Of a stretch of 64,000 bases of DNA, positions 50,948 through 60,090 are shown one piece after another (the first letter of the stretch is position 1; each line of letters opens with the position of its first letter). Position numbers and translations under genes: made by a program. Location of the stretch: positions 62,001 to 126,000 of the forward strand of contig NZ_NFLQ01000005.1 in NCBI RefSeq assembly GCF_002160985.1. Reading direction: 5' to 3'. The notes under the pieces are model-generated. The model saw only the letters and a list, made by a program, of their open reading frames with translations, was not told the DNA's origin and made no database searches. This DNA is from Lachnoclostridium sp. An118 (GTDB lineage: Bacteria > Bacillota > Clostridia > Lachnospirales > Lachnospiraceae).

Positions 50948-51049
50948 ATGCTTTCCTCCGGTTCTTTCATCTGACAGCTCTTTCGAGCTCTGAAACTATG
51001 ATAGCACAGGGCCGGTATGTTTCCGGTTAAGGAAACGGTAAAGAAACAG

Positions 51050-51736
51050 TTAACATTCCTCCTGTTCCTTATGCATCTTAAATCCGATCCCCCACACTGC
51101 CTCTATATAATCTCTGTCCGTATCTCTCTTTAATTTCCGTCTGAGATGACTGATATGGATCTTGAGAGACCCTTCCGTACAGTCCGGCGTGTCCATGCTG
51201 ATGGCATCCAGAAGCCTGGCCTTTGTGATCACCTGGGATGGGTGCATCATAAGCTGCCTTAAAATGGCGAACTCAGTGGGCGTCAGATGCAGCTCCTCCT
51301 CCCCCGCCCACACGCGGTACGCTGCCGTGTCCACCTTAAGATCACGGAACACCAGCACCTGCCCGCCTTCCGCCCCGTCCTGTTTCTCAGCCCGCCGCAG
51401 GTGCACGGCGATTCTGGCCAGGAGCTCTCTTATATCAAAAGGCTTGGTCACATAGTCCACCGCACCTCCAAGGAGAAGATCCACCTTGTCTTCCACATCC
51501 GCCCTGGCGCTGACTACGATCACCGGTATCCCCTCAATCTTTTTCAGCACTTCCTCCCCGGCAAGCCCGGGCATCATCAGATCCAGCAGCACCAGATCCG
51601 GCCTGTTTTTTTCAAAGAGAAGAAGGGCCTCTGTTCCCGAGTAAGCCCGCACCACCTGGTAGCCCTCACTCACAAGCGCCCTCTTCAGCATATCGCCTAT
51701 ATATTCATCGTCGTCAATCACTGCGATCAGACTCAT
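51050..51736 (-). CDS. OmpR-family response regulator
   Basis: This 228-residue protein has a receiver domain with Asp9, Asp10, the phospho-acceptor Asp52 (LVLLDLMMPG) and lysine in YVTKPFD, then a winged-helix domain (about 130-225) with LHLTPTEFAILRQLMMHPSQVITKARLLDAI and IHISHLRRKLKRD. It pairs with the downstream kinase. Its start is three bases after the VOC-gene stop, so all three form an operon. Confidence 0.93.
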   Translation of the reverse strand: MSLIAVIDDDEYIGDMLKRALVSEGYQVVRAYSGTEALLLFEKNRPDLVLLDLMMPGLAGEEVLKKIEGIPVIVVSARADVEDKVDLLLGGAVDYVTKPFDIRELLARIAVHLRRAEKQDGAEGGQVLVFRDLKVDTAAYRVWAGEEELHLTPTEFAILRQLMMHPSQVITKARLLDAISMDTPDCTEGSLKIHISHLRRKLKRDTDRDYIEAVWGIGFKMHKEQEEC

Positions 51737-51739
51737 CTC

Positions 51740-52126
51740 TTACGTCTCCTTTTCCGCAGATATTCCGGCCGGCGTCCGCACTTCGATCAGATTGCCGTCG
51801 GGATCATAGAACCGGAGCATTTTCTGTCCTCCCGGCAGCTCCCGCAGCCTGTCTGTGTAGCGTATCACCTCTTCGTATGCCTGCAGCTTTCCTGCAAAGC
51901 CCTCCAGGTCCGTCTCCTCAAAATAAAGCTCCGAGGCACTGCTGTAAGACGCCGCCTTCTCTCCCAGGCTGTCCTCCCACACCTTTCGGTCCTGGAGCAC
52001 GAGCCCTTCCGTCAGCATCACATTCGCATCCCCGTCCAGTATCACATCCAGACCAAACAGGTCTTTATAAAACGTTTTAGCCCGCTTCGTGTCCTGCACT
52101 GTGATGAGTACATTTTTCAACCGCAT
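51740..52126 (-). CDS. VOC-superfamily (glyoxalase / bleomycin-resistance-like) protein
   Basis: The ATG at 52126 has AAGGAGG six bases upstream, giving 128 residues with two beta-alpha-beta-beta-beta modules (MRLKNVLITVQDTKRAKTFYKDLFGLDV and the C-terminal KMLRFYDPDGNLIEVRTPAG). The metal/ligand pattern is that of small glyoxalase-like proteins. The substrate is unknown. Co-transcription with a two-component system suggests a stress or drug-detoxification role. Confidence 0.82.
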   Translation of the reverse strand: MRLKNVLITVQDTKRAKTFYKDLFGLDVILDGDANVMLTEGLVLQDRKVWEDSLGEKAASYSSASELYFEETDLEGFAGKLQAYEEVIRYTDRLRELPGGQKMLRFYDPDGNLIEVRTPAGISAEKET

Positions 52127-52223
52127 ATACAGCCTCCTTTTCGTCTTCTCATAGAAAGAGTATACTCCATGCGGTCCGCCGGGACAACCGTTTCCCTCTC
52201 TTTCCATTCAACCCGCCAACTGC

Positions 52224-52679
52224 TCACAGGTCCTCCATCCGCCTCACCAGCCTGCGGTTCAGGGCAAAGGCCCCCGCCACCAGGCACACGCCCAGCACGA
52301 CGCTCCAGACAGGCATCCGCATGTCAAAGCGGACCCGCAGGATAAGGGAGATGGACAGGTACACGCCTCCCAGCACCTGGAGAAATTCCAGTATCTTCCT
52401 CTGGTATTCCTGAAGCTTCACTTTTCTCTTGTATTTTATGAACTTGCCCGCCCCGGAGATCCGTTCCAGGTCCTCCATATCGTCATCGGATATGAGCGCG
52501 TCCAGGCTCACCCCGAACTCCGTGGCAATCTTCTTCGCCGTGATCAGGTCCGGGCATCTGGAGCCGTTCTCCCAGCGGCACACAGTCTGCCTGGACACGT
52601 ACAGCTTATCTGCCATCTGCTGCTGTGTCATCCCTCTCTCCTCCCGTAGCCTTCTGATATTATCTCCTAACGCCATCAT
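52224..52679 (-). CDS. XRE-family helix-turn-helix regulator with membrane tail
   Basis: This 151-residue protein has an N-terminal XRE DNA-binding domain (GDNIRRLREERGMTQQQMADKLYVSRQTVCRWENGSRCPDL), a helical linker, and two hydrophobic segments at about 97-117 and 120-140. Membrane-tethered XRE regulators of this layout are common in Clostridia. AGGAGG lies upstream of the ATG. The target is not evident; it may act on itself. Confidence 0.85.
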   Translation of the reverse strand: MMALGDNIRRLREERGMTQQQMADKLYVSRQTVCRWENGSRCPDLITAKKIATEFGVSLDALISDDDMEDLERISGAGKFIKYKRKVKLQEYQRKILEFLQVLGGVYLSISLILRVRFDMRMPVWSVVLGVCLVAGAFALNRRLVRRMEDL

Positions 52680-52825
52680 CCGTCCTCTCCTCCTTGCCTC
52701 TCCGGCTGTTTCTTTCTGCCTCCACTATACAGCATCGGCAGCCCTGTGGACAGCACCGCTCTGGTTTTTCCGTGTTTCCATTCCGGTAACAGGAAAGGAC
52801 CGACCGCCGGCAGATGCACAAAGTG

Positions 52826-52853
52826 AAAAACTCCCCGGCATAAACCGGGGAGT
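52826..52853 (-). terminator. pckA terminator
   Basis: ACTCCCCGG / CCGGGGAGT, nine perfect base pairs around a six-base loop, followed on the minus strand by TTTTTC. It lies 18 bases after the pckA stop. Confidence 0.85.
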
Positions 52854-52870
52854 CATATTTACATTTCTGA

Positions 52871-54481
52871 TTACTCTTCGATCTGAGGACCAGCTGCAAC
52901 AAGAGCCTTTCCAAGCTCGTTGCTCTCGTATTTCTTGAAGTTCTTGATAAATCTCTGCGCCAGGTCCTTTGCCTTTGCATCCCACTCGGAAGCGTCAGCG
53001 TATGTGTCGCGGGGATCCAGGATGGCAGGGTCTACTCCCGGAAGCTCTGTCGGAACCTCAAAGTTGAAGTAAGGGATCTTCTTTGTGGGCGCTGTCAGGA
53101 TAGAGCCGTCCAGGATAGCGTCAATGATGCCGCGTGTATCCTTGATGGAGATACGTTTTCCTGTTCCGTTCCAGCCTGTGTTTACCAGGTAAGCCTTTGC
53201 TCCGCTGGCTTTCATCCTCTTAACAAGCTCCTCTGCGTATTTTGTCGGATGCAGCTCAAGGAATGCCTGTCCGAAGCATGCGGAGAAGGTCGGTGTAGGC
53301 TCTGTGATGCCGCGCTCTGTTCCTGCAAGTTTTGCTGTGAAACCGGACAGGAAGTAGTACTCTGTCTGCTCAGCTGTCAGGACAGATACCGGAGGAAGTA
53401 CTCCGAAAGCGTCAGCGGACAGGAAGATCACGTTCTTTGCTGCCGGAGCTGCGGAAACCGGGCGAACGATCTTCTCAATGTGATCGATCGGGTAGGACAC
53501 ACGTGTGTTCTCTGTCACGCTCTTGTCTGTAAAGTCAATGTGTCCCTCTGCATCCAGTGTCACGTTCTCAAGAAGAGCGTTTCTCTTGATGGCATTGTAG
53601 ATATCCGGCTCGGAGTCTTTGTCCAGGTCGATAACTTTTGCGTAGCATCCGCCCTCGAAGTTGAACACGCCGTTGTCATCCCAGCCGTGCTCGTCGTCAC
53701 CGATGAGAAGTCTCTTGGGATCTGTGGACAGTGTTGTCTTACCTGTTCCGGAAAGTCCGAAGAAGATAGCTGTGTTCTCGCCGTTCATATCTGTGTTTGC
53801 AGAGCAGTGCATGGAAGCGATGCCCTTCAGCGGCAGATAGTAGTTCATCATGGAGAACATACCCTTCTTCATCTCTCCGCCGTACCATGTGTTCACGATC
53901 ACCTGCTCGCGGCTTGTGATGTTGAACATAGCAGCTGTCTCAGACCTTAAGCCCAGCTCTTTGTAGTTCTCGACCTTGGCCTTGGAAGCATTGTAGACAA
54001 TGAAGTCCGGCTCAAAGCTCTCCAGCTCCTCTGCTGTGGGGCGGATGAACATATTTGTAACGAAGTGAGCCTGCCATGCCACTTCCATGATAAAGCGGAT
54101 AGCCATCCGTGTATCCTTGTTTGCGCCGCAGAAAGCGTCAACAACGAAAAGCCTCTTTCCGGAGAGCTCTTTCTTAGCGATTTCCTTCACAGCATCCCAC
54201 GCTTCCTGCGTGGCCGGATGGTTGTCGTTCGGATACTCGTCAGATGTCCACCATACAGTGTCCTTGGAATTCTCATCCATAACAATGTATTTGTCTTTAG
54301 GAGAACGGCCTGTGTAGATACCAGTCATAACATTGACTGCACCCAGCTCGCTGACCTGGCCTTTGTCAAAGCCTTCCAGGTTCGGGTTTGTCTCCTCTTC
54401 AAAAAGCATCTCAAAGGAAGGATTGTGAACAATCTCAGTTGTTCCGGTGATACCGTACTTAGTTAAATCGATATTTGCCAT
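52871..54481 (-). CDS. pckA: Phosphoenolpyruvate carboxykinase (ATP)
   Basis: This 536-residue protein has the ATP-type signature: kinase-1a loop [16 protein letters not shown] (about residue 245), the substrate region [40 protein letters not shown] and [13 protein letters not shown]. It converts oxaloacetate and ATP to phosphoenolpyruvate, CO2 and ADP, or the reverse during CO2-fixing fermentation. It is a single-gene unit with its own promoter and terminator. Codon bias appears strong, in keeping with an abundant enzyme. Confidence 0.97.
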   Translation of the reverse strand: MANIDLTKYGITGTTEIVHNPSFEMLFEEETNPNLEGFDKGQVSELGAVNVMTGIYTGRSPKDKYIVMDENSKDTVWWTSDEYPNDNHPATQEAWDAVKEIAKKELSGKRLFVVDAFCGANKDTRMAIRFIMEVAWQAHFVTNMFIRPTAEELESFEPDFIVYNASKAKVENYKELGLRSETAAMFNITSREQVIVNTWYGGEMKKGMFSMMNYYLPLKGIASMHCSANTDMNGENTAIFFGLSGTGKTTLSTDPKRLLIGDDEHGWDDNGVFNFEGGCYAKVIDLDKDSEPDIYNAIKRNALLENVTLDAEGHIDFTDKSVTENTRVSYPIDHIEKIVRPVSAAPAAKNVIFLSADAFGVLPPVSVLTAEQTEYYFLSGFTAKLAGTERGITEPTPTFSACFGQAFLELHPTKYAEELVKRMKASGAKAYLVNTGWNGTGKRISIKDTRGIIDAILDGSILTAPTKKIPYFNFEVPTELPGVDPAILDPRDTYADASEWDAKAKDLAQRFIKNFKKYESNELGKALVAAGPQIEE

Positions 54482-54549
54482 GTTACGCTCAACCTCTTTC
54501 TTTCTATAGTATATAGCTGCCTGTGATCCGGCAGCCCCGATATGCCAAC

Positions 54550-54578
54550 ATTATACAGGAAACGGTATAAAAAATCAA
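54550..54578 (-). promoter_or_regulatory. pckA promoter
   Basis: On the minus strand TTGATT (54573-54578), exactly 17 bases, TATAAT (54550-54555). The 60-base leader holds a CTGCC / GGCAG hairpin (54518-54535). Confidence 0.75.
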
Positions 54579-54656
54579 CCACTAAATGTTAAGAGAGTAA
54601 CAAAGACATGAATTTTATTAATTCAAATCTTTTATTTTTCCCTTTTCCCCAAAATT

Positions 54657-54710
54657 ATTCCTGCATTTTTCATAAAAAAATGCAGGATTTATATTTCAAT
54701 CCTGCATTTT
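54657..54710 (-). terminator. Terminator with three alternating copies of a 12-base arm
   Basis: On the minus strand AAAATGCAGGATT (54698-54710) pairs with AATCCTGCATTTT followed by a T7 run (54674-54689): a classical terminator for the thrC-side operon. A third arm, AAAAATGCAGGAAT (54657-54670), can compete for the same middle arm. Confidence 0.75.
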
Positions 54711-54759
54711 CACCTCTCCCAAAAGAAGTTTCCCCCTTCTGCTCCCCATCTGCTTTTCT
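54711..54759. other. Short spacer, nothing recognised
   Basis: Between the terminator and the candidate small gene no further feature is seen. The whole gap from pckA to the small membrane protein gene (54482-54988) otherwise holds the pckA promoter, the terminator and one doubtful ORF. Confidence 0.5.
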
Positions 54760-54987
54760 TCATTTTTTCCACAAATATCCCTTCTGCCTCTCTCCGCCCG
54801 ATACACTCCGGCAGTCGGGCCTCCGATCATTTATCAGAGGGCAGACGCCTGCTTTGCGGCCCTTTTGGCCGGGACAGGGGAGACTGTCCCACAGTTCCGG
54901 CTTCCCGGAAGTGCTCTCATTCGGACACCTTTTTTGCATCCCGCTTTTTACGTACACATCCCCCATATCCCGCCAAATGTCAGACAT
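54760..54987 (-). CDS. Doubtful 75-codon ORF coupled to the small membrane protein
   Basis: The ATG is one base after the stop of the membrane protein gene (TGA-A-ATG), which suggests coupling, and the stop is 50 bases before a strong terminator. It encodes 75 residues beginning MSDIWRDMGDVYVKSG with four spaced cysteines, each near proline or aspartate, vaguely zinc-ribbon-like. GC at third positions looks lower than in neighbouring genes and no ribosome binding site is seen, so it may be non-coding. No family is recognised. Confidence 0.25.
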   Translation of the reverse strand: MSDIWRDMGDVYVKSGMQKRCPNESTSGKPELWDSLPCPGQKGRKAGVCPLINDRRPDCRSVSGGERQKGYLWKK

Positions 54988-54988
54988 T

Positions 54989-55333
54989 TCAGAAATATGT
55001 ATTGTTGGCCTTTTTTGTCCGGATCGCAAACCACACCAGAGCCGCCATAACGAGGACAATGACTGCAAAAATCGGCATGGTGATAGAGACCACATAGGTG
55101 TTCACAAGCTCCATCCCCCCGTAGACTATAAGAAGGAGGCCAACCAGAAGGAGCTGTGTGGAGGTCATCTTAATGTAAGCCTCCACATCCCTGCACTTCT
55201 TCGGGTCCTCGTCCTTTGGGAGCATGATCCCCTTTGGGATCTGGCGCCTCCTGACCATCAGCAGATACCCGTATATGCAGTAGATGCCCGCGCCAATCCC
55301 CACGATACCAAAAAAACTTCCCATACTGTTCAT
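54989..55333 (-). CDS. Small membrane protein, unknown
   Basis: The ATG at 55333 has GAAGGA nine bases upstream, giving 114 residues. Three hydrophobic segments (about 4-26, 59-76, 82-103) surround a charged loop with MVRRRQIPKGIMLPKDEDPKKCRDVEAYI. I do not recognise a family. It lies 35 bases after thrC and is probably in the same transcript. Confidence 0.7.
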   Translation of the reverse strand: MNSMGSFFGIVGIGAGIYCIYGYLLMVRRRQIPKGIMLPKDEDPKKCRDVEAYIKMTSTQLLLVGLLLIVYGGMELVNTYVVSITMPIFAVIVLVMAALVWFAIRTKKANNTYF

Positions 55334-55368
55334 ATATCTCTGTCCTTCCCTGTGTTTCACAAAAACTG

Positions 55369-56862
55369 CTACCTGATGCCCAGGATTTCTTCCACCGTCT
55401 CCTGCATCCTGTCCGCATCACACTCCCGGCCATGCCGGACCTGCGCATCCAGGATTTCCCTTATGGCCCTTGGCATATCCACGCCGGATACGCGCTCCAG
55501 CTCCGGCAGCAGCTCCAGCTCCGCCTTCTGAGAGTACGCGTCCCCGTCAATAGCTGTGAGCACGCTCTTCACGAACTTGTACGGACTTGCCGTGGAGGCC
55601 ACCAGGCATTTTGTGGTGTCACCAGAAGCTTTCTTATACTGCTCGCACACGTGGGCTGCCACCGCCGTGTGGGTATCCATCACGTAGCCTGTCTTTTCAT
55701 ATATCTCCCGGATGGTCTCAGCCGTCTCTTCTTCCGTGGCGTATCCTGCCGCGAAATCAGAAAGCCGCTCTCTCATCTCCTCGGTGATCGTATATTTCCC
55801 CTCTGTCTGAAGCTGTCTCATCAGCTCCGCGTCCGTCTCTCCGTCCCGCCCGCATATCTGGTAGATGAGCCTCTCCAGATTACTGGAGATAAGGATGTCC
55901 ATAGAGGGAGATGTGGTCAGCATGAACTCCCGGTTCTTATCGTAGGTCCCGGTCTGGAAGAAGTCAAAGAGCACCTTGTTCTCGTTGGAGGCACAGATCA
56001 GCTTTCCCACAGGCAGCCCCATATGCTTTGCGTAGCAGGCCGCCAGTATATTGCCGAAATTGCCGGTAGGGACAGTGATGTTGACCTGCTCCCCCTCCTG
56101 GATCTCCCCGTTCTCGAGGAGCCTGCCGTAAGCGTACACATAGTACACGACCTGGGGCACCAGGCGTCCGATATTGATGGAATTTGCGGAGGAGAACTGG
56201 TAGCCTTCTGCCGCCAGCTTCTCTGCCAGCTCCCTGTTTCCAAAGAGTTCCTTCACCCCGCTCTGGGCGTCGTCAAAGTTGCCGTGGATAGCCACCACAT
56301 CCACATTGTCCCCCTTCTGGGTCACCATCTGCAGCTCCTGCACCCGGCTCACGCCTCCCTTGGGGTAGAAGACGATGATGCGGGTCCCCTCCACGTCCGC
56401 AAATCCGGCCATGGCAGCCTTCCCCGTATCCCCGGAGGTAGCGGTAAGGATGACGATCTCTCCCTCCGCCCCGTTCTTCTTTGCCGCCGTGGTCATCAGA
56501 TGAGGCAGGATGGAGAGGGCCATATCCTTGAAGGCGATGGTGGGGCCGTGGAACAGCTCCAGATAGTAGGTGTCGTCCACCTTTGCGATGGGGGCGATCT
56601 CCCGGGTGTCAAATTTGCTGTCGTAAGCCCTGGCGATGCAGGCCTTCAGCTCCTCCTCCGTGTAATCTGTGAGGAATTCCTTCATCACCGCGTAGGCTGT
56701 CTCCTGATAGGTCATCCCCTTCAGCTCACCTAAGGAAACAGGGAGAGCCGGGATGCGCTCAGGGACAAAGAGTCCGCCGTCGTCCGCCAGGCCCTTCAGG
56801 ACCGCCTGGGAGGCTGTGGCCGTTATCTTCGGGTTTCTCGTGCTCATGTACTGTAAATTCAT
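55369..56862 (-). CDS. thrC: Threonine synthase
   Basis: The ATG at 56862 has GAAAGG eight bases upstream; a GTG three codons earlier is an alternative. The 497 residues match the long type of threonine synthase: NLQYMSTRNPKITATASQAVLKGL at the N-terminus, PLP lysine in FHGPTIAFKDMALSILPHL, ILTATSGDTGKAAMAGF and TVPTGNFGNILAACYAK. It converts O-phosphohomoserine to threonine. The upstream gene is an NhaC-family antiporter in the same orientation, 45 bases away. Confidence 0.96.
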   Translation of the reverse strand: MNLQYMSTRNPKITATASQAVLKGLADDGGLFVPERIPALPVSLGELKGMTYQETAYAVMKEFLTDYTEEELKACIARAYDSKFDTREIAPIAKVDDTYYLELFHGPTIAFKDMALSILPHLMTTAAKKNGAEGEIVILTATSGDTGKAAMAGFADVEGTRIIVFYPKGGVSRVQELQMVTQKGDNVDVVAIHGNFDDAQSGVKELFGNRELAEKLAAEGYQFSSANSINIGRLVPQVVYYVYAYGRLLENGEIQEGEQVNITVPTGNFGNILAACYAKHMGLPVGKLICASNENKVLFDFFQTGTYDKNREFMLTTSPSMDILISSNLERLIYQICGRDGETDAELMRQLQTEGKYTITEEMRERLSDFAAGYATEEETAETIREIYEKTGYVMDTHTAVAAHVCEQYKKASGDTTKCLVASTASPYKFVKSVLTAIDGDAYSQKAELELLPELERVSGVDMPRAIREILDAQVRHGRECDADRMQETVEEILGIR

Positions 56863-56907
56863 GTTCTTCACCTTTCTACCTCTTCCTCTGCCGAGAAAGG
56901 GATTGCT

Positions 56908-58218
56908 CTATGCTTCCTTCCTGCTCCGGAGCAGGATAAACAGGACCGCACTCACTGCCATCAGTATAGGATAGTAGAGATACGGGATAATGTCGTATGG
57001 TGTCAGCGCTGTCAGAGAAGCTGCCGAGAGCAGCTGGGCTCCGTAGGGGATCAGCCCCTGTCCCACAGAGGTAAATATATCCAGCAGGGAAGCGGACCTC
57101 CTGGGAGAGACCCCGTACTCCTCGCTGATCTCCTTCGCGATGGGCCCCGCCATGACAATGGCCACCGTGTTGTTGGCCGTGCAGGCGTCCACAAGGAGAG
57201 CCAGCCCGGCAATGCCAAGCTCCGCCCCCTTCTCCCCCTTTATCCTCCTGTGTATCCACTGGAGGATGAAATGGATGCCGCCGTACTCCTTCACAAGAGA
57301 CACGATGCAGGCCACGATGATGGAGATGACCGTGATATCATACATGCCCATGACACCGCTTATCTCCTGACCGTTAATGGTGGTGTTCCCGCCAATAGCC
57401 AGGAAAATCTGGTCCCAGGCAAGGCTTCCCGTGGCGATCCCCACTGCCACGGAGAGAATGGTGCCGCCGATCAGCACCACGTACACATTGATACCTATGA
57501 GCGCACCCACCAGGACAAGCACATAGGGGACCACTCTCCAGATGTTGAAAGTAAGGTCACCCAGCTGTGCCGTGCCGCCGCCTCTTGTGATAAGCAGAAA
57601 GATGATCACCGTGAGGATGGCAGCCGGCAGCACGATGAGAAAATTCTCCCGGAACTTGTCCTTCATCTCACACCCCTGGGTCTTCACTGCCGCAATGGTC
57701 GTATCCGATATCATGGACAGGTTATCCCCAAACATGGCCCCACATACTACCGCGCCGATGCAGATGGCCATGGAAAATCCGGTCTTCTCGCTGATGCCCA
57801 CGGCGATGGGCGCCAGGGCCGCAATAGTCCCCATGGATGTACCCATGGACACGGAGATAAAGCAGCCGATGACAAAAAGTCCTGCCACTGCCACACTGGG
57901 AGGCAAAATGGAAAGTCCTAAATTTACCGTGCTCTCCACGCCCCCTGCCGCAGTCACGGCGCCTGAAAATCCGCCGGCGCAGAGAAAGATAAGGCTCATA
58001 GTGATGATATTGTCATCTCCCACTCCCTGGGCGATGATGTGCATCTTCTCATCAAAGCTGACCTTCCTGTTCTGCAGAAAGGCCACACACAGGGCGATGA
58101 GAAAGGCCACAATGGTGGGCATGGAATAAAAATCCCCCGTCACGATGCCCGAGCCAAGAAAGATCACAAGGAATACTACGATTGGCAAAAGGGCAGACGC
58201 TCTTCCTTTGTTTTCCAT
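56908..58218 (-). CDS. NhaC-family Na+/H+ antiporter-like transporter
   Basis: This 436-residue polytopic protein has ten to twelve hydrophobic segments and the NhaC-type motifs GGFSGAVTAAGGVESTVNLGLSILPPS, SVSMGTSMGTIAALAPIAVGISEKTGFSM and AVVCGAMFGDNLSMISDTTIAAVKTQG. The family exchanges Na+ for H+, malate/lactate or amino acids. Between thrC and leuCD an amino-acid or organic-acid exchange role is possible, but the sequence only supports the superfamily. Confidence 0.88.
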   Translation of the reverse strand: MENKGRASALLPIVVFLVIFLGSGIVTGDFYSMPTIVAFLIALCVAFLQNRKVSFDEKMHIIAQGVGDDNIITMSLIFLCAGGFSGAVTAAGGVESTVNLGLSILPPSVAVAGLFVIGCFISVSMGTSMGTIAALAPIAVGISEKTGFSMAICIGAVVCGAMFGDNLSMISDTTIAAVKTQGCEMKDKFRENFLIVLPAAILTVIIFLLITRGGGTAQLGDLTFNIWRVVPYVLVLVGALIGINVYVVLIGGTILSVAVGIATGSLAWDQIFLAIGGNTTINGQEISGVMGMYDITVISIIVACIVSLVKEYGGIHFILQWIHRRIKGEKGAELGIAGLALLVDACTANNTVAIVMAGPIAKEISEEYGVSPRRSASLLDIFTSVGQGLIPYGAQLLSAASLTALTPYDIIPYLYYPILMAVSAVLFILLRSRKEA

Positions 58219-58244
58219 AACAATACTGATTTCCTTCTATATAT

Positions 58245-58736
58245 TTATTTTCTATTCTGGTTTGTATAATTTACAAGGCCGCCCGCCGCAATGATCTTCT
58301 GCATGAATTCCGGGAACGGCTGTCCCTGGAACTGGATACCCTTTGTCCGGTTGTAAATCATTCCGCTGTCAAAGTCCACTTCCACCTGGTCTCCGTCCTC
58401 AATGTTCCTTGCCGCCTCGGGGCATTCGATGATGGGAAGGCCGATGTTGATGGCGTTCCTGTAGAAGATCCGGGCAAAGGTCTCCGCTATGACGCAGCTC
58501 ACGCCCGCCGTCTTAAGGCACAGGGGCGCGTGCTCCCTGGAGGAGCCACAGCCAAAGTTTTTGTTCGCCACGATCAGATCGCCCGGCTGTACCTTATTTA
58601 CAAATTCCGGGTCAATGTCCGCCATGGCATGGCTGGCCAGCTCCTGAGGATCAAAGGAATTCAGGTATCTGGCCGGGATAATGACGTCTGTATCCACGTT
58701 GTCTCCGTATTTAAAAACTCTTCCTTCTGCTTTCAT
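58245..58736 (-). CDS. leuD: 3-isopropylmalate dehydratase small subunit
   Basis: This 163-residue protein has the swivelling-domain motifs [37 protein letters not shown] and [19 protein letters not shown]. The short archaeal-type length fits LeuD of Clostridia. It pairs with LeuC, overlapping its stop by one base. With no leuA or leuB nearby the substrate could also be a homologue such as citramalate. Confidence 0.94.
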   Translation of the reverse strand: MKAEGRVFKYGDNVDTDVIIPARYLNSFDPQELASHAMADIDPEFVNKVQPGDLIVANKNFGCGSSREHAPLCLKTAGVSCVIAETFARIFYRNAINIGLPIIECPEAARNIEDGDQVEVDFDSGMIYNRTKGIQFQGQPFPEFMQKIIAAGGLVNYTNQNRK

Positions 58737-60010
58737 TAGTTTTCACCTGCTTTCTCTGGATTGGCAATGTAGCCCGCAATGGCGCTTGCCGCCGCGGTCT
58801 CCGGGGATGCCAGGTAGATGAGGGAGTCCACATGTCCCATCCTTCCGACAAAGTTCCGGTTTGTAGTGGAGACGCACTTCTCTCCTGCCGCCAGGACACC
58901 CATGTGTCCTCCCATGCAGGGGCCGCAGCTGGGTGTATTAAAGGAGCAGCCCGCATCAATAAAGATATCCACAAGCCCTTCTTTGATACACTGCTTGTAG
59001 ATCTTCTGGGTGGCAGGGATGACCATGACGCGCACGTCCGGGTGGACCTTGTGTCCCTTCAGGATAGCCGCCGCCCTGCGCATGTCCTCCATCCGTCCGT
59101 TTGTGCAGGAGCCGATGACCACCTGGTCGATCTTGATAGGCTCCATAGCCTCGATTTCATCGATGGTCTTTGCATTCCCTGGAAGATGCGGGAAGGCAAC
59201 TGTAGGACGGACCTCCGAGAGGTCGATCTCCACCACGTCCTCGTACACTGCATCCTCGTCCGCCTCGTAAATCTTATACTCCTTGTCAGAGTGCTCCCTG
59301 ATGTAGCCCTCCGCCAGAGCGTCCACCGGGAAAATGCCGTTCTTGGCACCTGCCTCGATGGCCATGTTGGCCATGGTGAAACGGTCGTCCATGGAGAGGT
59401 TTGCAATGCCGTCCCCTGTAAATTCCATGGATTTGTAGAGGGCTCCGTCCACGCCGATCTTGCCGATAATATGGATGATGATGTCTTTTCCGCTGACGTA
59501 CCTGGACGGTTTCCCTGTCAGCACGAACTTGATGGCGCCGGGCACCTTGAACCAGATCTGCCCTGTGGCCATGCCTGTGGCAACATCTGTTGTACCCATG
59601 CCTGTGGAAAATGCGCCCAGAGCTCCGTATGTGCAGGTGTGGGAGTCCGCGCCGATGATACACTCACCCGCCACCACGATGCCTTTCTCCGGCAGGATGG
59701 CATGCTCGATGCCCATCTGGCCCACTTCATAGTAATGTGTCAGCTCCTGCTCCTTTGCAAACTCCCGCAGAGCCTTTGCATTCTCCGCGGATTTGATATC
59801 TTTATTGGGTGTGAAATGGTCCGGAACGAGAACCACTTTCTCCTTGTCATATACCTTATCCGCCATCTGCCGGAACACCGGGATCGCCATTGGCCCTGTG
59901 ATATCATTCGCCATGACTACGTCCAGGTCCGCCATAATGAGCTGGCCTGCTTCCACATGGTCCAGCCCCGCATGGGCGGCAAGTATTTTCTGTGTCATTG
60001 TCATACCCAT
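58736..60010 (-). CDS. leuC: 3-isopropylmalate dehydratase large subunit
   Basis: This 424-residue protein has AAGGAGG nine bases upstream. It shows the aconitase-family iron-sulfur ligands in [15 protein letters not shown] and [17 protein letters not shown], plus [25 protein letters not shown]. The length is that of the short LeuC of archaea and Clostridia. With LeuD it isomerises 2- to 3-isopropylmalate in leucine synthesis; homologues act on citramalate or homoaconitate. It is the first gene of the leuCD-nhaC-thrC group. Confidence 0.95.
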   Translation of the reverse strand: MGMTMTQKILAAHAGLDHVEAGQLIMADLDVVMANDITGPMAIPVFRQMADKVYDKEKVVLVPDHFTPNKDIKSAENAKALREFAKEQELTHYYEVGQMGIEHAILPEKGIVVAGECIIGADSHTCTYGALGAFSTGMGTTDVATGMATGQIWFKVPGAIKFVLTGKPSRYVSGKDIIIHIIGKIGVDGALYKSMEFTGDGIANLSMDDRFTMANMAIEAGAKNGIFPVDALAEGYIREHSDKEYKIYEADEDAVYEDVVEIDLSEVRPTVAFPHLPGNAKTIDEIEAMEPIKIDQVVIGSCTNGRMEDMRRAAAILKGHKVHPDVRVMVIPATQKIYKQCIKEGLVDIFIDAGCSFNTPSCGPCMGGHMGVLAAGEKCVSTTNRNFVGRMGHVDSLIYLASPETAAASAIAGYIANPEKAGEN

Positions 60011-60051
60011 GATCGTATGCCTCCTTTTTCCTTCTGTTAGTCTTAAAATTC

Positions 60052-60080
60052 ATTTTATCATGATAAAGTGCCAAGCGCAA
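60052..60080 (-). promoter_or_regulatory. leuC promoter
   Basis: On the minus strand TTGCGC (60075-60080), 17 bases, TAAAAT (60052-60057). An AT-rich TTTATCATGATAAA palindrome (60054-60067) lies in the spacer and -10, a possible operator. Confidence 0.55.
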
Positions 60081-60090
60081 TAATCAATCC

